From: Butyrivibrio hungatei NK4A153
GTDB lineage: Bacteria; Bacillota; Clostridia; Lachnospirales; Lachnospiraceae
Length of the DNA stretch: 64,000 nt
Direction of reading: 5' to 3'
NCBI RefSeq assembly: GCF_000424465.1
Contig: NZ_AUJY01000001.1
Coordinates: 1-64,000, forward strand
The position numbers and the translations under genes were made by a program. Positions 7,355 through 16,643 of the stretch are shown here, piece after piece. The notes below the pieces were generated by a model that made no database searches, was not told the origin of the DNA, and saw only the letters and a list, made by a program, of their open reading frames with translations. Within the stretch, counting starts at the first letter, position 1. Every line of letters starts with the position of its first letter.

Positions 7355-9343
7355 ATGAAGAAAGGAATACGAAGTCTTACAGTTGGAGTGACCATTGCAT
7401 CGGCTCTGGCTTTTTCGATATTCGGAGCGGATGTTCAGGCCAAAGAAGTTGGCAATGAAGCCAACAACAGTACACAAAGTAAAGCAGCAACGAAAATTCG
7501 GCCTCAGGATGACTTTTTTGGATATGTAAATGCAGAAGTTCTTAGGGAGGCAGATATCGATCCCAAATACGGATTTGGAGCGTTTGATGATTGCAACAAG
7601 ATTGTTGATCAGAGGTTATTTGAAATCATAGATGAGATAAAAAGTGAAGAGGTTCATACTTCACCGGATGCAGATTTGATTGCAGATTATTACGATCAGA
7701 TTGTATCTTATGATGCATCTGTAAGTGATGCCGATAAGGATTTTGAAAATGTAAGAAAAGAGATTGAAGGAATAAGCAACAAACAGGAATATATGGAAGT
7801 ACTCGGCAAGTATAAAAGGTTATATGGAATAAGTCCTGTTCTTAATTTTGGAATAGATGGAGGCTTGATAAGGGCTGATGAATATGCTTTTTGCTTTAGT
7901 GATATTAAATCAATCTTTGAAAAAACGAATAAAGATATCGCGGAGTCTTTGGAAGGAAGATCGTACATAAGAGATCATGTAAAAGAAGTTTTGGTGAATA
8001 TTGGATCCGAAAAGAAGGAAGCAGAAAAAGCAGCGGACAGATTTGCAGCATTAGCGGTGGATATAGCATATAAAAGTAAAGATATTAAAATGACATTCGA
8101 CTGGTCTACCATGACAACGATAAATGCTAAGGATATGGATGAGCTTAAGTTTGATATAAAGAGTTTTGAAAAAGGCATGCAGTTGGAAAATCCATACGGT
8201 TATTGGGTTATTTCTAATAAAGAGCAGTTTGAGTATATATCAGAAAAGCTTGATGACGAGAACAATCTTGAGGTATTTAAGACATGGGCGCTTATCGAAT
8301 ATATAGATAAATATAACAAATTCCTGTCTGATAAATACAAGAATCTGAAAGCTGTCTACGGAGAAGAAACACAAACACCTGATATGCAGGCGAAAGAAAC
8401 GATAATAAGAGATCTTCCGGATAATCTCGGAAGAATATATTCAGAAAAGTTTTATCCTGTATCAAAGGATGAAAAGGTAAAAGAAATGTGTGAGAACATA
8501 AAGGACTCATACAGAGAATTGATAGGTAATGCGGATTGGATTACGGAAGATGGAAGAACCAAGCTCCTTAATAAGCTTGAAGCCATTGAATTCACAACAG
8601 GAGGTAATTACAGCGAAACACTTATCGGGACTGAGAATCTGATCGGAAAAGATTTTTATGATACATACAAGAATATAAAAAAATATGAAGTTGAGAATAC
8701 AAAAGAGTTGATAAAGCGTCCGCGTCCAAAACAGGGAGATACTATGCAGCCTCAGACAGTAAATGCGTGCTTCTGGACGGATAATGTGGTGGTTATGACT
8801 GCCGGAATTACCGAAGGAGCATTCTTTAACGAGAATAACAGTGAGTTCAGCAATCTCGGAAGACTCGGAATGGTTATTGCTCATGAAGTTGGTCATGCAT
8901 TTGATTCAAATCTTATGAATTGGGATGATAAGGGAAATTACAATCCGCAGTGGCTTAATGAAACTGACAGGAAGGCGTTAAAGGAAAGAGCCGATATGTG
9001 CATTGATTATTACAACGGCTATACGATCATGGATGTATATCACGTGGACGGAGTTCAGACGCTTGGCGAAAATTATGCGGATCTTGGTGCTTTAGAATGT
9101 ATTTCCAATATCGCAGAAGAAAAGGAAGACTATATTGAAATGTATGAAGGATTTGCGGAGATCTGGAGAGGAATCAAAAGTGATACAGATGCTATTGCAA
9201 GCCTTCATACAGATGAACACAGTCCGCGCACTGTAAGGGTTAATGCCCCGCTGAGCTCTTGCGAGAAGTTCTATGAAGCTTATGATGTAAAAGAAGGAGA
9301 CGGCATGTATGTCGCTCCTGAGAAGAGAGTCGAAAGGTGGTAA
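7355..9343 (+). CDS. Secreted M13-family (neprilysin/PepO-like) zinc metallopeptidase
   Basis: The zinc motif HEVGHAFD lies near residue 510 and the second signature GENYADLGAL near 570, giving the His-His-Glu ligands and the catalytic Glu of gluzincin family M13. The N-terminus is a signal peptide (basic MKKGIRSL, a hydrophobic core, cut near VQA-KE) with no lipobox, and the protein ends in the family-typical Trp. M13 enzymes cleave small and medium peptides outside the membrane. I take ATG 7355 rather than 7349, because AGGAAGGG ends 8 nt before 7355 but only 2 nt before 7349. Two ABC transporter genes follow with no gap, so peptidase and transporter probably handle the same peptide. Confidence 0.9.
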   Translation: MKKGIRSLTVGVTIASALAFSIFGADVQAKEVGNEANNSTQSKAATKIRPQDDFFGYVNAEVLREADIDPKYGFGAFDDCNKIVDQRLFEIIDEIKSEEVHTSPDADLIADYYDQIVSYDASVSDADKDFENVRKEIEGISNKQEYMEVLGKYKRLYGISPVLNFGIDGGLIRADEYAFCFSDIKSIFEKTNKDIAESLEGRSYIRDHVKEVLVNIGSEKKEAEKAADRFAALAVDIAYKSKDIKMTFDWSTMTTINAKDMDELKFDIKSFEKGMQLENPYGYWVISNKEQFEYISEKLDDENNLEVFKTWALIEYIDKYNKFLSDKYKNLKAVYGEETQTPDMQAKETIIRDLPDNLGRIYSEKFYPVSKDEKVKEMCENIKDSYRELIGNADWITEDGRTKLLNKLEAIEFTTGGNYSETLIGTENLIGKDFYDTYKNIKKYEVENTKELIKRPRPKQGDTMQPQTVNACFWTDNVVVMTAGITEGAFFNENNSEFSNLGRLGMVIAHEVGHAFDSNLMNWDDKGNYNPQWLNETDRKALKERADMCIDYYNGYTIMDVYHVDGVQTLGENYADLGALECISNIAEEKEDYIEMYEGFAEIWRGIKSDTDAIASLHTDEHSPRTVRVNAPLSSCEKFYEAYDVKEGDGMYVAPEKRVERW

Positions 9344-9344
9344 C

Positions 9345-11864
9345 ATGGGAGTTATTTTAAAACATACATTCAGAAATATATTTGCGAAGCCACTTATGAC
9401 ACTGGTTCTTGTGGTCAGTATTACAATATGCGCATTTGCGGGTATGATGGCTTTTGACATGAGCAATAGCCTGGAAAACATTTTTATAGGGATTTACGGT
9501 ACGACGACGGGAACATCAAATGTGTTGGTTTTTGCACCTGAAAATATAGAGGAAAGCTATTTTGAAGGCCTTCCGGATTTTGAAGCAACATATGTTTCAC
9601 CAAAGGATTCAAAAGTTACGGTTCGCAACAATCAGATGTATGCATATTACAATCAGAAAAATCTCAAATTATATGGTGTCAATATTGAGGATGCTTCAAA
9701 GATGAGACTTATCCCGAAGGATGTTACGCTTGGTGCGGATGATATTATCGTCAGTGAAGTTATGGCTAAAGAACTTGGCCTTAATGAGGGAGATAAGTTT
9801 AAAGTTTACGGTGATAATTATGTCGATGCAGAGTTTAATGTCAAGAAGATAGCAAAGCCAAGCGGATTACTTAATGCGGAATATGCAGCGGTTGTCACGG
9901 ATGAAGGAATGGCGAGACTGTGCCATGACGGAATACCAAAACATCAATTTGTATATATTAAGGTTTTGGATAAGTCCAAGGTTAGTGAATTTTGTAATGC
10001 GATGGAAGAGAGGTTCCCCAATTATGATGTGGATGATCTTATAGGAGGAAAGTCAACTCAGGATCAGATAAAAACAATCAGTAATGTATTTAAAGTCCTT
10101 TTTCTCATAACTCTTATGCTTGTTATTGTCGTAACGGTTACGCTTTCGGAAAGAATAATGCGTGACAGAATGTCGACGATTGGAACTTTAAGAAGCCTTG
10201 GAGTGTCTCCGAATCTTACGGCCAGAATTATTCTTATCGAGAACATGTTTTACGGGGTGTTCGGTGGATTGATCGGAACAGGATTATATGCGGCTTCGAG
10301 AGATAGCATATTTAACGCCGTATTTACGGTAGACGGTCCGGGTATGGAAACTGTCATGGATCTTGGAAATGTATCTGTTCCCATTATGATCGCAGTAATT
10401 ATCGGCGCCGCCATAGTGGAAATGCTCTGTCCGCTCAGGGAACTTCTTAAATCTACCGGTATGGCTATAAGAGATATAATTTTTGACAATAAGGATACGG
10501 AATACAAATACAAAAAGAAAACTAAGATCATATCGATCATATGCGCTGCATTAGCTTTTACAATGATAGTTCCGGCGCTTACTGTATTTAAAGACAATGC
10601 ATTACTCGGCATTTTTGGGTTCGTATTTTTGGTGCTTTCTCTTTTGGGCGGATATCCGTTCATACTCAGAATGGTGTCAAAGATTATAGAAAAGATCAGT
10701 CAAAAGAGTGGCAATCCGGTACTCGGACTTGCTGCAACGAATCTTAGAACCAATAAGACTTCGATTGGAAGCTCTAAACTTGCATTTGTTGCAACAAGTT
10801 TATGTCTGGTACTGTTTATACTTATCACTTCACAAAAAAACATGGCTGAATTGCCTCCGGCTGATGCCGATGTTATCCTCAGAGGTCTTTCGGAAAGCGT
10901 TGATTCATATGATTATATTGAAGAGCTTGATGGAGTAAGCAAAGTTGAATTTGATTATTCCAGAAGTGACAAAATACTTGTCGGAAATGAGAAGATAGAA
11001 GACTATCTTGAGAATAAATACAATAGGAAATTCGACGATGAATTTGAAAAAGTAAGTATATTGGGAGCTGAAGGAGCCCCTGAGCTTAATCAAGGATATA
11101 GCGGCCTTCCGGATGTGATAAATAGCGATGAAATATATGTAGCCAAGAAAATTGCAAAAGATCTGAAGCTTAAAGTCGGAGACAGCGCGGATATATTGCT
11201 GGATGCGGAGGGGATTATTCCGTACAGAGGAACTTTCAAAGTTGCGGGAATTATTGATTCTGCAAGGGCGGACGGTTCCAATAAAACAATAGTGCTGCCT
11301 TTGGATTTATATAAAAAGATCTACTTTAACAGGCCGGCAAGTGCTTATGTAAAGACGGAAAATCCGGAAAAAACGGCTGAATTTATAAAAAGTTATTCAT
11401 CCAGCACAATAGAAAAAGTTAATACTATGGATGAATATATAGAAGAGATTAAGGATCTGTCTGCCGGTGAGCTGGCACTTCTCTACATGATAATACTTAT
11501 CGGAGTTTCTTTGTCACTTATTGGAATATATTGTAATCAGATCGTGGGATTTGAGAGCAGAAAGAGAGAAAGTGCTGTTCTTGTTTCAACCTCTATGAGC
11601 AAAGGGACACTTGTTAGGCTTTTCTTTGAAGAGACGATGTTATCGGGACTTATTGCAGTTGCTCTCGGAGTAAGTATAGGTCTTGTGGAAACAGTGATCA
11701 TTTTTAATGCTATGAAGGCAATAACGGAGATGAAGCTTTTTATTAATGCAGGACAGACCGCAATTTTCATAGTAGGTATATTTATCACATTCAGCATCAC
11801 GATATTAAAGACGATGAAAGATATAAAAAAAATGAAGATAGCGGAACAGTTAAAGTACGAATAG
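9345..11864 (+). CDS. MacB/FtsX-type ABC transporter permease
   Basis: A large permease of about 839 residues with two FtsX-like units: an N-terminal helix (about 12-32), a long extracytoplasmic domain, a three-helix bundle (about 250-370), then a second set of helices, another extracytoplasmic domain and a final three-helix bundle. Such permeases export peptides, sense antimicrobial peptides or drive mechanotransmission rather than import solutes. ATG 9345 follows AAAGGTGG at good spacing; a longer frame from 9309 would overlap the peptidase by 35 nt and has no ribosome site. The stop lies 17 nt before the ATPase gene. The operon context suggests export, immunity or processing of a peptide together with the M13 peptidase. 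Confidence 0.85.
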   Translation: MGVILKHTFRNIFAKPLMTLVLVVSITICAFAGMMAFDMSNSLENIFIGIYGTTTGTSNVLVFAPENIEESYFEGLPDFEATYVSPKDSKVTVRNNQMYAYYNQKNLKLYGVNIEDASKMRLIPKDVTLGADDIIVSEVMAKELGLNEGDKFKVYGDNYVDAEFNVKKIAKPSGLLNAEYAAVVTDEGMARLCHDGIPKHQFVYIKVLDKSKVSEFCNAMEERFPNYDVDDLIGGKSTQDQIKTISNVFKVLFLITLMLVIVVTVTLSERIMRDRMSTIGTLRSLGVSPNLTARIILIENMFYGVFGGLIGTGLYAASRDSIFNAVFTVDGPGMETVMDLGNVSVPIMIAVIIGAAIVEMLCPLRELLKSTGMAIRDIIFDNKDTEYKYKKKTKIISIICAALAFTMIVPALTVFKDNALLGIFGFVFLVLSLLGGYPFILRMVSKIIEKISQKSGNPVLGLAATNLRTNKTSIGSSKLAFVATSLCLVLFILITSQKNMAELPPADADVILRGLSESVDSYDYIEELDGVSKVEFDYSRSDKILVGNEKIEDYLENKYNRKFDDEFEKVSILGAEGAPELNQGYSGLPDVINSDEIYVAKKIAKDLKLKVGDSADILLDAEGIIPYRGTFKVAGIIDSARADGSNKTIVLPLDLYKKIYFNRPASAYVKTENPEKTAEFIKSYSSSTIEKVNTMDEYIEEIKDLSAGELALLYMIILIGVSLSLIGIYCNQIVGFESRKRESAVLVSTSMSKGTLVRLFFEETMLSGLIAVALGVSIGLVETVIIFNAMKAITEMKLFINAGQTAIFIVGIFITFSITILKTMKDIKKMKIAEQLKYE

Positions 11865-11881
11865 ACAAGGAGCATGAAGAA

Positions 11882-12556
11882 ATGAAGAATATAATCGAAG
11901 TAAAAAACGTAAAAAAGGAGTTTGGATCAGCGAAGACCGTTAGTACCAAGGTGCTTGACGGAGTTAATATGGAAGTAAAAGAAGGGGAATTTGTATCACT
12001 TATGGGTGCTTCGGGAAGCGGTAAATCAACGCTTCTTTATCTGATCGGCGGTCTTGACAGAGATTTTACCGGAAATATATCCGTATGCGGAAAGAATATA
12101 TCGAATATCAAGGAAAAAGAGCTGTCTGAGGTAAGACTTAATGATATTGGCTTTATCTTCCAGTTTTATAACCTTGTGCAGAATCTCAATGTCGAAGACA
12201 ATATAATGCTTCCGCAGCTTGTTGCGGGAAAGAGCAGGGCAAGCCTTAAGAAGAAACTCGATGAAATTCTGAATATTGTAGGCCTTACGGAAAAGAGAAA
12301 GCAATATCCTGCCAAGCTTTCCGGAGGTCAGCAGCAGAGAGTTGCCATAGCAAGAGCTGTTATGGGGGATCCCAAACTGATCCTTGCGGATGAGGCTACA
12401 GGTAATCTTGATAAAAAGTCAGGAGCTGAGATCATGGAATTGTTTAGAAAAATAAACAAGGAGAAGGGAATCAGTATTCTTCAGGTAACGCACTCAGAGA
12501 AGTGTGCAGAATACGGAGACAGGATAGTGTGGCTTGATTCAGGGAAGACCATATAA
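11882..12556 (+). CDS. ABC transporter ATP-binding protein (MacB/LolD type)
   Basis: This 224-residue nucleotide-binding subunit has Walker A GASGSGKST, the Q-loop in FIFQFYNLV, the signature LSGGQQQRVAIARA, Walker B LILADEATGNLD and a switch His in QVTHS. The GNLD ending of Walker B is typical of the MacB/LolD/BceA group that partners FtsX-like permeases. It starts at 11882 after AAGGAG, immediately downstream of its permease. It is the last gene of the peptidase-transporter operon; the next gene lies on the opposite strand. Confidence 0.93.
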   Translation: MKNIIEVKNVKKEFGSAKTVSTKVLDGVNMEVKEGEFVSLMGASGSGKSTLLYLIGGLDRDFTGNISVCGKNISNIKEKELSEVRLNDIGFIFQFYNLVQNLNVEDNIMLPQLVAGKSRASLKKKLDEILNIVGLTEKRKQYPAKLSGGQQQRVAIARAVMGDPKLILADEATGNLDKKSGAEIMELFRKINKEKGISILQVTHSEKCAEYGDRIVWLDSGKTI

Positions 12557-12619
12557 AACAATCTGTTAAAAAGACTATTTCATATGATCTTCAAATTGTT
12601 TGAATATTGAGAAAGATTA

Positions 12620-13630
12620 TTACTTAAATTCACAGCTTGCAAACATATTGCGGACCGCAGCGAGGTACTCCCCTTTGCTGCGGGCTTTTCTTATTGCCTT
12701 AAGATATTTGTCGCAGTTTGCAAAGTGAGTATGTATAAATGCCCAGTGCTCAAGAAGTTTAAAGATAACGTTCCTGTCCTCGGGTATGTATTCTTCGTAT
12801 CCTGCGTAGAGCTTTGTCAGGTATTCTTTTAACTCGGGCGCGGTAAGCACTTCACCGCCTGTAAGTTCTCTTGCAAGTGCCGGATTTTCAAGAATTCCTC
12901 TGCCGAGCATCATAGAACTTACTTCGTTTGTGATGCCGTTACTTTCAAACTTATCCATGGTGCTTTCATAATCTTTTTTGGAAAAGATGTTTCCGTTGTA
13001 GCATATAAGCGCGTTGCCGCCGCATTCTCTGTATTTTTTTACACTGTCGCAGAATGCGTCAAGGCGCGGTGCGTTTTTGTAGAAGTCGTCTTTTACTCTG
13101 GCGTGGACGGTAATTTCGCATATCGGATATTTGGCATATATCTCCATGAGTTTTAATGCTTCGCTTTCGTCTGTTACGCCAAGTCTTGTCTTTAAAGAGA
13201 TTTGGATGTCTTTTAATTCAGGTGTATTTTCTTTTGACTCAAATATATTTGACAACATTGAATCAAGATAGTCGGGATCAGCCAAAAGACCTGCGCCCTT
13301 GTGCCTGTTTACAACGGTTGAAGCGGGACATCCGAGGTTGAGGTTGAGCTCTTTGTACCCGAGCTGAGCTATCTCTTTTGCAGCCCAGTGGAAAGTTTCG
13401 GAGTTACCCGACATTATCTGAACAACCAAAGGTGTGTCGGTATCTTTGAAGAAAGATTCATTATGTACGGGGAGGAGGTCATTTTTTTCCCTGTTCTTAA
13501 AATGTTTACTCTTTACTGCTGTGACAAAAGGGGAGTAGTACTTGGAAACAGAGCCCGAGAACATGTCTTTATGGATGTTTCTCAGAGGGTACATTGTTAT
13601 GCTTTCCATTGGTGCAAAATAAAAATTCAT
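12620..13630 (-). CDS. dus: tRNA-dihydrouridine synthase (Dus family)
   Basis: FMN-dependent enzyme that reduces uridines in the tRNA D-loop. The protein (336 residues) opens with the FMN-site pattern YFAPMESIT, contains NLNLGCPAST with the catalytic Cys at 101 and RHKGAGLL after it, and has ISLKTRLG and ITVHAR barrel motifs characteristic of Dus. The length is typical. It is convergent with the ABC operon and divergent from the serine acetyltransferase gene, with a short shared promoter region (13631-13722). The exact Dus subtype and target uridine cannot be told from sequence alone. Confidence 0.9.
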   Translation of the reverse strand: MNFYFAPMESITMYPLRNIHKDMFSGSVSKYYSPFVTAVKSKHFKNREKNDLLPVHNESFFKDTDTPLVVQIMSGNSETFHWAAKEIAQLGYKELNLNLGCPASTVVNRHKGAGLLADPDYLDSMLSNIFESKENTPELKDIQISLKTRLGVTDESEALKLMEIYAKYPICEITVHARVKDDFYKNAPRLDAFCDSVKKYRECGGNALICYNGNIFSKKDYESTMDKFESNGITNEVSSMMLGRGILENPALARELTGGEVLTAPELKEYLTKLYAGYEEYIPEDRNVIFKLLEHWAFIHTHFANCDKYLKAIRKARSKGEYLAAVRNMFASCEFK

Positions 13631-13722
13631 TGATATTCTCCTAAAAAAATCCTAATTTCTCGATTATTATGGTATTATATGGTTTGAGCGTCAAGCGAAT
13701 AATATCATTTCGGAGAATTGCT

Positions 13723-14622
13723 ATGGATTACAATTATAAGTATGACAAAGAAAACATGAAAAGCGGAATCGGTGATATTGTTAATCTGATTCTCGAGGAT
13801 TATAAAAACGGCAGAGACATTGACAATATGGATATCTACAATCAGCCGGACAGAGATGCTGTAAAAGATATCGTCATAAAGCTCATAAGGATCATTTATC
13901 CGGGATACTACAGGGATAAGGTGTATAAGAGCTACAGCGACGCTAACAGAATCTCGATTGTCATCGAGGATGTCATCTATAATATGAACAAGCAGATAGC
14001 TATTGCATTCAGACATAGCGACAGCTACAGGGATGCCAGTGATGAGACGCTTGAGTGTGGAGCCAGGAAGATCACGCATGAATTTTTTGAAAAGATTCCC
14101 AAGATAAGAGAGTACCTTGATACCGATGTTCAGGCTTGCTATTCGGGAGATCCTGCGGCATACAGTAAAGAAGAAATAATTCTTTCGTATCCGGGGCTTT
14201 TTGCAACGTCTATAAACAGGATCGCGCATGAGCTTTATCTTCTTAAGGTGCCGCTTATTCCCAGAATGATGACGGAGTATGCACATTCGAAGACGGGAAT
14301 AGACATTCATCCGGGCGCGACTATCGGCAAGTATTTCATGATCGATCACGGCACGGGCATCGTTATAGGAGAAACTTCTATAATAGGTGAACATGTTAAG
14401 ATGTATCAGGGTGTTACCATAGGCGGACTTTCAACACGTGGCGGACAGGCACTTAAGGGAGTTAAAAGGCATCCCACCATTGAGGATGATGTTACGATTT
14501 ACGCCGGAGCTTCAATACTCGGAGGCGATACGATAATCGGAGAGGGAAGTGTTATCGGTGCCAATGCGTTTATTACGGCTTCTGTTCCGGCTAACAGCAG
14601 GATTAGTATGAAAAATGGCTGA
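13723..14622 (+). CDS. cysE: Serine O-acetyltransferase (CysE/SAT family)
   Basis: Acetylates L-serine to O-acetylserine, the first step of cysteine synthesis. The C-terminal half is a left-handed beta helix with hexapeptide repeats: TGIDIHPGATIG, MIDHGTGIVIGE (catalytic His) and KMYQGVTIGGLS, as in serine acetyltransferases. The N-terminal half (about 190 residues) is a longer helical domain than in CysE of E. coli, as in the larger clostridial forms. ATG 13723 follows GGAG; the upstream in-frame ATG at 13669 lies in the probable promoter and lacks a ribosome site. A structured terminator follows at 14659. No cysteine synthase is adjacent. Confidence 0.87.
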   Translation: MDYNYKYDKENMKSGIGDIVNLILEDYKNGRDIDNMDIYNQPDRDAVKDIVIKLIRIIYPGYYRDKVYKSYSDANRISIVIEDVIYNMNKQIAIAFRHSDSYRDASDETLECGARKITHEFFEKIPKIREYLDTDVQACYSGDPAAYSKEEIILSYPGLFATSINRIAHELYLLKVPLIPRMMTEYAHSKTGIDIHPGATIGKYFMIDHGTGIVIGETSIIGEHVKMYQGVTIGGLSTRGGQALKGVKRHPTIEDDVTIYAGASILGGDTIIGEGSVIGANAFITASVPANSRISMKNG

Positions 14623-14658
14623 TGTTTCGTGCAGTTGTTACAGAATATGACTATATAT

Positions 14659-14742
14659 TAAATAAGACTTTTGCTCAGTGATCTACATACCTTGAAAGGG
14701 TGAAAAATGTAGATGCCATCGGGGCGGAGGTCTTATTTTTTT
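14659..14742 (+). terminator. Elaborate hairpin terminator after serine acetyltransferase
   Basis: AAATAAGAC and the following bases pair with GTCTTATTT (G-U pairs extend the stem to about 17 bp), ending in a T tract. Inside it is an 8-bp perfect stem ATCTACAT/ATGTAGAT, itself capped by ACCTT-GAA-AGGGT. The stacked stems are more complex than a simple terminator needs, so it may be the end of a small structured RNA. Confidence 0.6.
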
Positions 14743-15031
14743 ATAAAAAACTATTGAATTGTTACAGTATGAGTGATAATATTTTAATATATGTTAATAA
14801 AGTATTTCGAATGGGTATGCAGTACTATGCCAATGAGGAATGTTTATCATGTTCGAAAGGGGTGATCAATGGAAAAGAAAGTAATTTGATTTTATGAGCA
14901 CAAGAACACAGTCATTGTTGAAAAAATTCTTTTACTTTTTTTTATTTTGCTCTAAAGGAAATAAAAAAAGCATCCGATAAAGGAAATAGCAGGTAGTGGA
15001 TAATGCAACGTGACTTGGAGGTATGTGTTCT
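14743..15031 (+). other. Leader region of flgE
   Basis: No supported gene. It holds the sigma-28-like promoter at 14953 and, at about 14870, a six-codon ORF (MEKKVI) with a good AAAGGGGTGA site that could be a leader peptide but is too short to judge. Confidence 0.35.
14953..14980 (+). promoter_or_regulatory. Sigma-28 (FliA/SigD)-like promoter of flgE
   Basis: TAAAGGAA (14953-14960), 12 nt, TCCGATAA (14973-14980), compared with the consensus TAAAGTTT-N11-GCCGATAA. The spacer is one base long. The promoter lies 52 nt before the hook gene start, which fits its biology. Confidence 0.65.
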
Positions 15032-16342
15032 ATGATGAGATCACTTTGGTCAGGTGTTTCCGGACTAACAACCCATCAATTGGAAATGGATGTTATTGGC
15101 AATAATATTGCCAATGTCAATACAACAGCATATAAATCACAGGCAACGGGTTTTTCTGACGTTCTTTATCAGACTGTAAAGAACGGAACCGGAGCGGGAG
15201 ATAACGTTGCGACTACAAATGCTGCTCAGATAGGACTTGGATCGAAGGTTTCCTCAATTTATACAAACATCTCGAAGTCGGGCTCGATGCAGACTACGGG
15301 AAATGCCTTCGATATGATGATCACAGGAGATGCATTCTTTGTGATAAGTCCTGACAACCAGACCAGGAATTTTAGCAGGGACGGTGCGTTTACGATCGAT
15401 GCGCAGGGAAGTCTCGTAACCCAGAATAACGGATATTATGTTATGGGTGTAATGGGTGAAGACGGAATCAGACCGGGAGCAAATGTGACGAGACTTGATC
15501 TTATTACTGATGCAACTAAGACGATAGGCGGAACTGCAACATCCGCATCATATTTCAGAGGGAATATTGATAGTCTTGACGGCACTTTCGATGAGGCAGA
15601 CGGCAAGAACGTCAGACTTGAAGTATTCGGCAATGACGGAAGAACTTATACTCTTAAGTTTAAGCTGACAAACGGAGGAGACGACGCAGACAATACTTAT
15701 TCGCTTTCTCTTGCGTCAGTACAGGACGATGAGGGTAATATTCTTCAAAACACTACAGATACCAATATCAATCTTGTTTACAGCAAGGGTTCGGGAGAGC
15801 TTATAAGTGCAGGGGGCAACGAAAACGGAATCGTGACCATGTCATTCGGAGGCGGAGCTTCGATGATTGGACCTCTCAATATAGACTTTTCAAATACGAC
15901 AAACTATGCAGGCACAACTGCATCTCACAACTCTACAATTTATGCGTATAAGGGAGATGTGAGAGGGTTAAATGTCGGATATGCAAACGGAAGTATGACC
16001 GGAATGTCCATTACGGACAACGGATCGGTGTTTGCAAAGTATTCCAACGGACAGACTGTAAAGATCGCACAGATAGCTGTTGCGGAATTCAACAATGCCA
16101 TGGGACTTGAGAAGGTTGGCGACAATCTTTATGCGGAATCCCTTAATTCGGGACAGGCGCAGATTGTGGATGTTACTGCCGACGGAGGGTATATGACATC
16201 CGGAGTGCTCGAATCCAGTAACGTAGATTTATCGAAAGAGTTTACTGATATGATTACGACACAGAGAGGTTTCCAGGCTAACAGCCGTGTGATCACAACA
16301 TCTGATGAGATGCTTCAGATCCTCAGAGGTCTGAAACGGTAA
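15032..16342 (+). CDS. flgE: Flagellar hook protein FlgE
   Basis: Structural protein of the flagellar hook. The N-terminus (MMRSLWSGVSGLTTHQLEMD, then VIGNNIANVNTTAYKSQ) is the conserved rod/hook D0 segment, and the C-terminus (residues about 400-436, TQRGFQANSRVITTSDEMLQ) is its partner. FFVIS...NFSRDGAFTID is the FlgE/F/G core. At about 436 residues with a large variable middle, FlgE fits better than FlgF or FlgG. ATG 15032 is chosen because GGAGG (15016) is 11 nt upstream; an in-frame ATG at 15023 abuts the ribosome site. It is monocistronic, away from the main flagellar cluster, with its own sigma-28-like promoter and terminator. Confidence 0.9.
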   Translation: MMRSLWSGVSGLTTHQLEMDVIGNNIANVNTTAYKSQATGFSDVLYQTVKNGTGAGDNVATTNAAQIGLGSKVSSIYTNISKSGSMQTTGNAFDMMITGDAFFVISPDNQTRNFSRDGAFTIDAQGSLVTQNNGYYVMGVMGEDGIRPGANVTRLDLITDATKTIGGTATSASYFRGNIDSLDGTFDEADGKNVRLEVFGNDGRTYTLKFKLTNGGDDADNTYSLSLASVQDDEGNILQNTTDTNINLVYSKGSGELISAGGNENGIVTMSFGGGASMIGPLNIDFSNTTNYAGTTASHNSTIYAYKGDVRGLNVGYANGSMTGMSITDNGSVFAKYSNGQTVKIAQIAVAEFNNAMGLEKVGDNLYAESLNSGQAQIVDVTADGGYMTSGVLESSNVDLSKEFTDMITTQRGFQANSRVITTSDEMLQILRGLKR

Positions 16343-16388
16343 ATTGGAAACTAAGAACTTTTTTTGCGAAAGTGAAATTTTGTAACAC

Positions 16389-16419
16389 AGGGCTGAGCGT
16401 GGGTTCAGCCCTCTTTTTA
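16389..16419 (+). terminator. Terminator of flgE
   Basis: AGGGCTGA (16389-16396) pairs with TCAGCCCT (16405-16412), followed by CTTTTTA. Confidence 0.85.
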
Positions 16420-16450
16420 TGGAAACTGTGTTTTTTTTGTGAAAAAGTGG

Positions 16451-16479
16451 TTGCGTTTTAATATCCGATGGGGTATATT
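16451..16479 (+). promoter_or_regulatory. Putative promoter of the pilus operon
   Basis: TTGCGT (16451-16456), 17 nt, TATATT (16474-16479). Transcription from about 16486 would include the whole riboswitch. A CcpA cre-like sequence, TGTTAGCGCTTTCG, lies at 16527-16540 and matches the consensus in all but the last base; that reading is tentative. Confidence 0.45.
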
Positions 16480-16558
16480 CATCTTACGAGATGACGAAAT
16501 ATAGTTTTTTTGAAAAAATTTTTTTGTGTTAGCGCTTTCGTTATAACGTGTTTAACTT

Positions 16559-16643
16559 AGCAAAATAAAGGGCAAAGCCGCCGGAAGGCGGTGACGCAAA
16601 ACTAGAGGGTCTCAATCACGTATGTGACAGACAGCCAGTTGCT
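16559..16643 (+). promoter_or_regulatory. Cyclic di-GMP-I (GEMM-I) riboswitch of the pilus operon
   Basis: P1 is AGCAA/TTGCT (16559-16563 with 16639-16643). Then GGGCAAA, the helix GCCGCC-GGAA-GGCGGT, the invariant GACGCAAA, a third helix with the apical stem TCAC-GTA-TGTGA, and AGCCAGTT. All conserved GEMM-I elements are in order. About 310 nt of further leader separate it from the first gene. Confidence 0.88.

Noticed and set aside
14700..14897. A 65-codon frame before flgE
   Set aside because: It starts inside the terminator stem, has no ribosome site, and its composition resembles noncoding DNA.
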